Source of the DNA: Methylococcaceae bacterium
GTDB taxonomy: Bacteria > Pseudomonadota > Gammaproteobacteria > Methylococcales > Methylomonadaceae
Direction of reading: 5' to 3'
DNA length: 52,416 bases
Assembly: GCA_021647585.1 (NCBI GenBank)
Contig: JAKIUK010000024.1
Coordinates: forward strand, 1-52,416
The first letter of the stretch is position 1. Each line of letters opens with the position of its first letter. The position numbers and the translations under genes are program-made. Shown here piece by piece: positions 35,560-42,424 of this stretch. The notes beneath the pieces are model-generated. The model saw nothing but the letters and a program-made list of their open reading frames with translations, was not told the origin of the DNA and did no database searches.

Positions 35560-36465
35560 ATGAATCGACAAATGTTTAGCTGGATTAGTCATTTGGTTAA
35601 AAACAGACCTGGCCATACTACAACTCATCCATCGAGTAAAATTGGCTTGTCAGTCATAGAACGTTACCAATGTGGACGCAGTCAAAATAACAGACTTATT
35701 TTTACCGCAAAAAATAAAAGCGAATTACGCAGCCAAATAAAACGTGAGCTAAATATTGATCCCTTTGTTATCGACCAGCTACCTGATAGTCGATTAGAAC
35801 TTGCAAAAATTCATCATAATGAAAAACTGGCTAAAAATCCTGTTAGCCAGGATCATATTTTAATTAACAGCCCTACAGGTATAGTTCAACTGAATAATCA
35901 GCAAATACAACTCTATCCAGACATTATCCCTAGTGTGGGCTTTATGCCTATCGCCTCAAAAATCAGCCAAATCAATCATAATGCTATTGTGGTGGTAGAA
36001 AACCTGGCCATTATGCAGCTTTGCAATCAATTAGCATTACCTAATTTGTGTCAAAATGCCTTTTGGATGTATAGAGGGGACAACAAAAGTGGTGCAAAAG
36101 CTGAAGCATGTTATGACTTATTAACACGATTTGGACAAGATAAAGAAGTCATTGTATTTAGTGATATGGACCCAAAAGGGTTAGAAATTGCCTTAACCAT
36201 CCCCTATGCGAACTACTGGCTAGGTCCTGAAATTGATGCATGGACACACTGTTTACAAAGTCGTCACGCCAGCCGTAGTGGTTATGATGTTCAAACCAAG
36301 GCCATGACCTATCTTTTAAAAAGAAGTGATGCGAGTTCTTTATCTAAACCCATCAATGATCTTGTTTTGCTAATGCATACTGAACACAGCTCGTACCGAC
36401 AAGAACATATGTATGCTCACAATATTCCTTTATCGCTATTTCCTCTCTTTGGAAAGGAGGAATAA
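35560..36465 (+). CDS. Toprim-domain nuclease subunit, MksG/JetD-like
   Basis: A 301-residue protein whose C-terminal half is a Toprim fold: the glutamate strand NAIVVVENLAIMQL (Glu147), the RGD loop (YRGDNKSG) and the DxD strand VIVFSDMDPKGLEIA (Asp202, Asp204). These match the metal-binding residues of JetD/MksG, the topoisomerase-VI-like subunit that cleaves DNA in Wadjet. Canonical JetD is about 400 residues with a larger N-terminal arm; here the arm is about 100 residues shorter. A stop codon directly before the ATG (TAAATG) fixes the start. It follows the kleisin by 70 bp with no obvious terminator. Confidence 0.85.
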   Translation: MNRQMFSWISHLVKNRPGHTTTHPSSKIGLSVIERYQCGRSQNNRLIFTAKNKSELRSQIKRELNIDPFVIDQLPDSRLELAKIHHNEKLAKNPVSQDHILINSPTGIVQLNNQQIQLYPDIIPSVGFMPIASKISQINHNAIVVVENLAIMQLCNQLALPNLCQNAFWMYRGDNKSGAKAEACYDLLTRFGQDKEVIVFSDMDPKGLEIALTIPYANYWLGPEIDAWTHCLQSRHASRSGYDVQTKAMTYLLKRSDASSLSKPINDLVLLMHTEHSSYRQEHMYAHNIPLSLFPLFGKEE

Positions 36466-36507
36466 GATTTTATGCAACTATTCAGCGTATTTATAAACAG
36501 CTGAATT

Positions 36508-36597
36508 GTAGGAGCATCCGACCTCGGCGCGATTAAAATCATGCTCTTTTCTCTATAATAACCGATTATTAATCGCGCCGGGGGCGGACGCTCCTAC
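36508..36597. repeat. Long hairpin repeat between convergent operons (family D)
   Basis: Arms of 27 bp (36508-36534, gtaggagcatccgacctcgg...; 36571-36597, ending ggggcggacgctcctac) pair at about 23 positions around a 36-nt AT-rich loop. It sits between the SMC operon and the oppositely oriented HIRAN gene and could terminate both, though no T-run follows. It looks like a dispersed palindromic unit. Confidence 0.65.
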
Positions 36598-36677
36598 TGA
36601 CCGAATTGATCAATGATGCTGAATAAATACTATTTTATGTGTAATATGAGACCCGTTAGCCTTTCCTTCACAGAATT

Positions 36678-37400
36678 TTAAGCAACAGCTTTTTCTATTG
36701 CTATAAAATCAACACGCCCATAAACATAAATCAATGGCCTATCTGTTGAACCATTAATTCGCTCAATACAAGCTGTGATTGAATAATGTTGTAACCATCG
36801 ATTAAAAGCAGCACTTTGGGTTTTATTTACATAACCTATTTTTTGACCTGCAACCTCAACCCTAACTGCATTCGGGTCGATTTGATTATCAGGCTCAGAA
36901 ACAAAGTCAACTATCATCTTCTCAGCAATGCCCTCTAACGAAACACCTTGGTAACGAAAACCAGCAACCTCAATATAAAACTCATGGGGTGCATCAACAT
37001 TATCAAATGGATTAATTAAAGAAAAACCATCATTAGGTAATTTAGCACCTGTATGACCTAATAAAGCAAAATCACTTATCTCAATTTCAGCTGCAAGTCG
37101 CCATTGCTGTAAGTATTTACCAAAGTCCCCCCTTTTTCTGGGCGGGATACGGCGTAGAAATGTTTCTAACACACCATCACGATATTCCTGACTTGTTGTT
37201 TTACGAAACGCTGGATAACAAACAAAACCTTCAGTACAAGCATTGTTAAACTGCTCAGTATCGACTAAATAACGAAAAACATAACCTTTTTCATCAAGAC
37301 ATACCTCCCCCACAACAAAGCGATTACGCTCTGTTCCTTCAGGTGACTGCCAAACTAATAACAATCTGTTTGGCATATTAATATTATTAATAAGATTCAT
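36678..37400 (-). CDS. HIRAN-domain protein paired with HipA-like kinase
   Basis: A 240-residue protein in two parts. Residues about 8-130 (LLLVWQSPEGTERNRFVVGE; FRYLVDTEQF; LRRIPPRKRGDFGKYLQQW) resemble the N-terminal domain of HipA-type proteins. Residues about 140-238 form a HIRAN domain (FYIEVAGFRYQGVSLEGIAE, NQIDPNAVRVEVAGQKIGYV), the module that binds single-stranded or damaged DNA 3' ends in HLTF and relatives. Its start overlaps the kinase stop by 4 bp. A HipA kinase split into separate parts, one fused to a DNA-end-binding domain, suggests a kinase triggered by DNA damage or by cleaved foreign DNA; that is inference. Confidence 0.8.
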   Translation of the reverse strand: MNLINNINMPNRLLLVWQSPEGTERNRFVVGEVCLDEKGYVFRYLVDTEQFNNACTEGFVCYPAFRKTTSQEYRDGVLETFLRRIPPRKRGDFGKYLQQWRLAAEIEISDFALLGHTGAKLPNDGFSLINPFDNVDAPHEFYIEVAGFRYQGVSLEGIAEKMIVDFVSEPDNQIDPNAVRVEVAGQKIGYVNKTQSAAFNRWLQHYSITACIERINGSTDRPLIYVYGRVDFIAIEKAVA

Positions 37401-38371
37401 AGAGCTGAAATTCTTTTATTGATAACTTGAAACCGTGAAACAATCAAACCACAAACAAAATCAGCTCGAGCTTGCGATAATGGAATATTTATTCGGTATT
37501 TTGTACATAGAGTCATGATAGACCTTAAATGTTCCTTTTGAAATAGAGCTAACTTGTTTTTTATTCGATTTTTCAACTCAGGGTATTTTTCCATCAATTG
37601 CACTAGCAAATCTACATGTTGACATTGAGACTCATCATCAATGTGCCACCGCAAATGGTGTCTACCTTTATTAATATAGGTTTGCATACGCGTAGGATTA
37701 GTAAAATTAGCCATTTTAGATTCTAATATTTCATACCCCAAGCTGGTACCATTATCAAAAACAGGTGCCATATACGCAACATTTCCTTTATTTTGATTCC
37801 AAAGCACGCCCCAATTATCTTGATGCCGGTCTGTATTACCTATCAATGCATCAAACAACAACATATCACACCAATAATTTAACCAGTCGTATACATGAAA
37901 ACCAACACACTTTAGAGCAGAAAAGTGTTTTTCGATTGATGAGAAATTATGTTGCCGACCTTTCTTCCTATCAAATCCATGAATAATACTTACCATGATA
38001 TCTCCACCAGCAAAAAAACGATCTTCTGGCTGACCGGGATAACCAACAAACCATTCAATCAACGCGCCACAAATATTATTATCGCTATCATAAGCAACAA
38101 GCGCAGGCGGAACAGGAATTTCCATCATACAACCAACCTGATAAGCGATAATTTCAGCCCAGAATTGATCCGGATGACGATCAAACGAATGCTTGAATAA
38201 ATAACGATGATTGGGAATTAAAAAACCATACTCTGATTGCTCAGGACTTTTTAGCAAAGATTTATCACGCGCCCCTTCAGGATAAACTTCAAATTCATCA
38301 TCACCTTTCCAATCAGCAATATTAATAGGCTGATTAACTGGCTGTTCAATCCACTGACCTTCACGCCCCAT
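37397..38371 (-). CDS. HipA-like serine/threonine kinase
   Basis: A 324-residue protein with the kinase core of the HipA/CtkA group. A likely ATP-binding Lys is at residue 60 (HRYLFK); the catalytic loop is DALIGNTDRHQDNWGVL (catalytic Asp181, Asn186); the metal-binding Asp206 is in MAPVFDNGTSLG. HipA of E. coli phosphorylates GltX and causes persistence; the target here is unknown. No HipB-like antitoxin is adjacent, but a HIRAN/HipA-N-like protein overlaps its end, and hsdM ends 48 bp upstream of it. It is therefore probably transcribed with the restriction-modification genes. Confidence 0.83.
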   Translation of the reverse strand: MGREGQWIEQPVNQPINIADWKGDDEFEVYPEGARDKSLLKSPEQSEYGFLIPNHRYLFKHSFDRHPDQFWAEIIAYQVGCMMEIPVPPALVAYDSDNNICGALIEWFVGYPGQPEDRFFAGGDIMVSIIHGFDRKKGRQHNFSSIEKHFSALKCVGFHVYDWLNYWCDMLLFDALIGNTDRHQDNWGVLWNQNKGNVAYMAPVFDNGTSLGYEILESKMANFTNPTRMQTYINKGRHHLRWHIDDESQCQHVDLLVQLMEKYPELKNRIKNKLALFQKEHLRSIMTLCTKYRINIPLSQARADFVCGLIVSRFQVINKRISAL

Positions 38372-38419
38372 AAAAACAACCCGTTTTGTATTTTATTTTT
38401 GTCGAAATCATTAGACAAA

Positions 38420-40366
38420 TTAACCGGAAGTGTCCAGTATACTTCGCAAATTACTCATCGCAGTAGCTACAATCTGCCCTTGCTTATCAATATTATCGAT
38501 AATTTCCGCAGGGGTACGAGTATCAACTTGTGCTTTAACATGAGGATTAACCGCTTTTAAATCATAAACAGCGGCATCAATATCTGAGACTTTTGCATTT
38601 GCATCACGAATCGCTTTTTCCTGAGCTTTAATTTCCTCTACTACTTTTTTGATCTCAGCTTTATCAGCTTTGTCTTTTTTCAGCTTTTTTAGTTGCTCTT
38701 TAATGGGGATTAATTCTTCCGTCAGTTTTGTTGCTTGCCCAAGAAAAGGTTGCATTTCGTCATGGGCTTTGGCGCGGCGGGCAACAAAATCAATCGTCCA
38801 GGAGAAGTGGCTATCCGCTTCATCTGTGCCAAGCTGAGAAAACAAACGAGCAAATGAAGGATATGCTTTATCTTGATGATCGCCTTGCTCTTTCCAGTCT
38901 TTAACTAAGGCATAAGGCAAGTCTGTATCATCTAGCACCTTACCTTCTCTATCAAAACCAAAATGCGCCAAAGTCATGGGGGATTTCTTACCTACTTTAA
39001 GTTGGGATAAGTCGTAATACCAAATGCGTTCAGTCTTTTTGCCTTTAGTAAAAAATAACAAATTAGTTTTAACACCCGCGCCAGCGGTGGAGAAAACACC
39101 ACCAGGTAGACTGACGATACACCATAAGTCACATTCATCTACCAGCTTACGCTTGGTTTCTACAAACGCACTTTCATTGGTACGGAATAACAAACCTTCA
39201 TCTAACACAATACCGCATCGCCCACCGTTTTTACCGTCCATAGGCTCATTCAATTCAGCCAGAATATGCTGTAAAAACAAAACCTGCGTGGAGCCCGTGG
39301 CAAAACTGTAATTCTTCTGTGCATCCTTGCCTTCTTTGCCACCAAAAGGGGGATTAGTCAGGATCACATCAAATTTAGGCGGTGCCTGCTCAAACAAACC
39401 GTCATATGTAGGACGATTGGTCAGGGTGTTGCCATGCCATAGATTCGGCTGATCAATACCGTGCAAAATCAAATTAGCCAGGGCAATCGGAAAGACCAGG
39501 TTTTCTTTTTCCCGTCCAAAAAAGGTATCGTGTTTCAGTGTTTCCAATACCGTACTAGAGGGCACATTGCCTAATTGATGAAAGATATGCTCATACGCCA
39601 CCGCCAAAAATCCACCTGTACCACAACAAGGGTCATAAACGGTTTCGCCTGCTTGCGGGTCAATAATATGCACCATGCCACGAATCACTTCACGCGGGGT
39701 AAAAAACTGGCCTCCATCGGAGTTTTTCTCCCCCATCTTTAACAACAAGTCTTCATACACTTGCGATAAAGTAAAAAAGTGGGTGTCATCAATATGGTCT
39801 ATATGGATTTCATTCACCTTATCCAAAATATCACGCAAATTGGTTTCGCTATCGACCCGTGCTTTTTCTACTGCCGTCATAATCCGCCCGATTACGCGCT
39901 GTTTAGGGCTGGCATTTGGATTGGGTAATTTGGTTTCCAGGTTAATATCTAAACTATGTAAATGCGGCAATAATTCATTATTAATAAACTCGAACAGCTT
40001 GCCATCACCCGCTGTGTATAACTCATTACGTTTCCAGCCAACAGCTTTACCTTCTGGCGTTTTTGCCGCATCGTCCGTATCCGAATAAGGCGCAGCCCAA
40101 TCTTGCCAGCGATAAGGCTCAGTTAAAGCCGGGCTAAAATCATTACCCAATGCTTCGGCTTCAGCGCGGGCTTTTTGTTCCTGTGCGTCTAGTATGCGTA
40201 AAAATAAAATCCAGGTCAGTTCCGGTACATACTGCAACGCACTGGCACAGTTGGAGCGGCGCATAATATCGCAAATTGTTTTTACAAATGATGACAGCGA
40301 TTGCGTAGTAGCGATGGCTTTAGGTTTTTTAGTTTTTCTTGTCTTCTCAATAGACTTACTTGTCAT
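38420..40366 (-). CDS. hsdM: Type I restriction-modification DNA methyltransferase subunit (HsdM)
   Basis: An N6-adenine methyltransferase of 648 residues that protects host DNA and forms the core of the R2M2S complex. An N-terminal helical HsdM domain (about 25-190) is followed by the catalytic domain, with FFTPREVIRGMV, SAM motif I VYDPCCGTGGFL (245-252) and motif IV LTNPPFGG (NPPF 338-341). The C-terminus holds a charged coiled coil (LKKLKKDKADKAEIKKVVEE). It overlaps the dinD-like gene by 11 bp. In the operon it comes after R, S and DinD, which differs from the common R-M-S order. Confidence 0.95.
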   Translation of the reverse strand: MTSKSIEKTRKTKKPKAIATTQSLSSFVKTICDIMRRSNCASALQYVPELTWILFLRILDAQEQKARAEAEALGNDFSPALTEPYRWQDWAAPYSDTDDAAKTPEGKAVGWKRNELYTAGDGKLFEFINNELLPHLHSLDINLETKLPNPNASPKQRVIGRIMTAVEKARVDSETNLRDILDKVNEIHIDHIDDTHFFTLSQVYEDLLLKMGEKNSDGGQFFTPREVIRGMVHIIDPQAGETVYDPCCGTGGFLAVAYEHIFHQLGNVPSSTVLETLKHDTFFGREKENLVFPIALANLILHGIDQPNLWHGNTLTNRPTYDGLFEQAPPKFDVILTNPPFGGKEGKDAQKNYSFATGSTQVLFLQHILAELNEPMDGKNGGRCGIVLDEGLLFRTNESAFVETKRKLVDECDLWCIVSLPGGVFSTAGAGVKTNLLFFTKGKKTERIWYYDLSQLKVGKKSPMTLAHFGFDREGKVLDDTDLPYALVKDWKEQGDHQDKAYPSFARLFSQLGTDEADSHFSWTIDFVARRAKAHDEMQPFLGQATKLTEELIPIKEQLKKLKKDKADKAEIKKVVEEIKAQEKAIRDANAKVSDIDAAVYDLKAVNPHVKAQVDTRTPAEIIDNIDKQGQIVATAMSNLRSILDTSG

Positions 40367-41210
40367 TTTTTATTTTTTCCAGTTTTTTCTTGGCATTTTC
40401 GACTTGTTTAATACTTTTTTCAGGGGTTGGCAGCTCTTCTGGCATCGTACCACCCAACTCCTGAATGGTTTTCCTGACTTTTTTTCCAACTTCATGATGT
40501 GTCTGATTTGCGTCTCTTTTGTTCTCTACCTCGTCACGCTTTAACTTTTCTTCAGTTTGCGTAGCACGAAATAAATTAGCCGCCAGCTCAGTACTGCCCA
40601 TATGATCAAGAATTTTATGGCTTTTTTTCAAACCTTTCTTGGCATGAATATCCTTGGCTTTCATACCGCCATACAAACCACGGTAACCATGATCCTGAAA
40701 TATCGCATAGTCCAGCGGTGTTTCTACACCTGCATCCTTAGCAGCCGCAGCCAAGTATTTATTATGTGTCGCCAGTTCTCGTCGGATTGCCAAGCGTTTA
40801 TCATCTTCGGAAAGAGTAGAAAATTTATCGTCTTCTGCTAATTCTTGTTTTCGTGTTTGTATGGCAAAATAGGTTTGACCATTGGCAATAACAGGTTTTG
40901 TTGGATCACCGTTCTGCACAACCAAATAACAGGCATACCGAGATAATTTAACATCAGGCAGCTCCCGTTTTGCACCGGAACCGATTTCAACCATTGCGAG
41001 GATATCCTCGAAATGGTCTTCAAGTGTTTGCTCGCTATTTACACAGGCTTGCTTTGCACGTTCCAGTACAGGCTGAAAGTGACGATATTCAGAATAATCA
41101 AGCACTTTGGCTAAAGACCTGGCTTGCCAAAATTCATTGCCGTCTTCATCCTGTTGTCGAATACCATCAAAAGTGGCTTTATGCTGTTCAGTAATATTTT
41201 GAGTTGTCAT
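40356..41210 (-). CDS. dinD: DNA-damage-inducible protein D (DinD)-like
   Basis: A 284-residue protein matching E. coli DinD in length and sequence pattern: the BRO-N-like start (FDGIRQQDEDGNEFWQARSL, AKVLDYSEYRHFQPVLERAK), PDVKLSRYACYLVVQNGDP, and YFAIQTRKQEL, LKKSHKILDHMGSTELAANL. The BRO-N domain is a DNA-binding fold also found in phages; E. coli DinD is SOS-induced and inhibits RecA filament activity. Here it is set between hsdS (23 bp) and hsdM (11-bp overlap), so it belongs to the restriction operon. Possible roles are RecA control during restriction or a phage-derived regulator. Confidence 0.88.
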   Translation of the reverse strand: MTTQNITEQHKATFDGIRQQDEDGNEFWQARSLAKVLDYSEYRHFQPVLERAKQACVNSEQTLEDHFEDILAMVEIGSGAKRELPDVKLSRYACYLVVQNGDPTKPVIANGQTYFAIQTRKQELAEDDKFSTLSEDDKRLAIRRELATHNKYLAAAAKDAGVETPLDYAIFQDHGYRGLYGGMKAKDIHAKKGLKKSHKILDHMGSTELAANLFRATQTEEKLKRDEVENKRDANQTHHEVGKKVRKTIQELGGTMPEELPTPEKSIKQVENAKKKLEKIKNDK

Positions 41211-41233
41211 AGTGAATTCCTTTTAAATATTGA

Positions 41234-42424
41234 TTACTCAGTCAGACCTTTAAAAGCTTGCGCAAGCAATTTATTTGGCAAGATATTCAAGTCATTGATT
41301 GCTTGTTTATGGGCATGTGTCACTTTTTCTAAGTGAAATGCAATTGCTTTTTCTCTATCTACTATCTCTTGTTGAGTCTTTTTATCTGGTAATGGAATAG
41401 GAATAGTTCTAATTGTTTTTTGAGAAATGTTACGCATTGAATCACTTGAGCCAGTTGCATTAGCTTCAATATGTAATCGAGCTTCTGGCCACCTTAAAGC
41501 ATATAAAAGATAATCTGGCAAAATCTGTTCTTCATTACACACTAAACGCAATGTTTTATCAGATAATAAGCAGTTTGGATAATCCGCATCCACTCTGACG
41601 ACTGCTCCCACTAATTCTATTGTGTTTGCTCGTGAAATAATCAGATCACCTTTATAAACTTTATGCTTATCATCAGGTTTATAATCGTTGCTTATTGCTT
41701 TAGCTTCATGTGGGTTAAACTTTGTCCAACTTACTGCGCTTACTTTGAGTACAGCTAGCTCTGTATCGCTGGCAAGCCTTTCCAAAGTTTTAAAACTTTT
41801 ACCCGCCTCAATGCCTATAATTAACTCACCTAATTCGACTCTACCGACAGATTGTAATGTTGAAAGTAATTGGTCTTTTAGTCGAGATACAAAAAGATTA
41901 ACATCCGATAATTGCTCTTCCAAAGCCTTACGTGCGGTTTCTACTTCGGCAAGTTGGGATTTGAGTTTGACTGCGATTTGGTGTTGCTTATCCTTACATA
42001 TTACAACCGCAATTTTAAAGCCTTCAAATTCGGGACGAGTAACATGCTTCATTGTTGCGCCATGAACAATTTCACGAAGTCCTATCATGGCAAATTTCAA
42101 AACAAAAAATAGATATTCCTTATCAACTTTATCTAAGTCAGGTACCACTTTAAAAATATGTTGATTAAGTGCTGCTGATTCTCTCTCCCAAACATATGTA
42201 TCAAGTGAAGCTGACCAAGAAACCAGAATATCATTAGTATTAATTAAATGAGCATCATCCAAAGAACCATTAAAGAAATCATAAGGAGCGTCTTTATTAT
42301 TCAGATTAGCTATGCGAATAACTGGCAACCCTTTTGTTGTTAATTCACTTGGCTTAAACCCACGACCATTAATATAGCTTGCTAAATCACCTAATTGTAG
42401 TAATTTGATATTTTCATTCATCAT
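41234..42424 (-). CDS. hsdS: Type I restriction-modification specificity subunit (HsdS)
   Basis: A 396-residue DNA-recognition subunit with two target-recognition domains. The first spans about 1-150 (LGDLASYINGRGFKPSEL, VIRIANLNN, ILVSWSASLDTYVW), followed by a central coiled-coil spacer (IAVKLKSQLAEVETARKALE). The second lies at about 200-345 (LGELIIGIEAGKSFK, DLIISRANTIELVGAVV), followed by the C-terminal spacer helix (QQEIVDREKAIAFHLEKVTH). It therefore recognises a bipartite sequence that cannot be read from sequence alone. Its start overlaps the hsdR stop by 4 bp. Confidence 0.93.
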   Translation of the reverse strand: MMNENIKLLQLGDLASYINGRGFKPSELTTKGLPVIRIANLNNKDAPYDFFNGSLDDAHLINTNDILVSWSASLDTYVWERESAALNQHIFKVVPDLDKVDKEYLFFVLKFAMIGLREIVHGATMKHVTRPEFEGFKIAVVICKDKQHQIAVKLKSQLAEVETARKALEEQLSDVNLFVSRLKDQLLSTLQSVGRVELGELIIGIEAGKSFKTLERLASDTELAVLKVSAVSWTKFNPHEAKAISNDYKPDDKHKVYKGDLIISRANTIELVGAVVRVDADYPNCLLSDKTLRLVCNEEQILPDYLLYALRWPEARLHIEANATGSSDSMRNISQKTIRTIPIPLPDKKTQQEIVDREKAIAFHLEKVTHAHKQAINDLNILPNKLLAQAFKGLTE

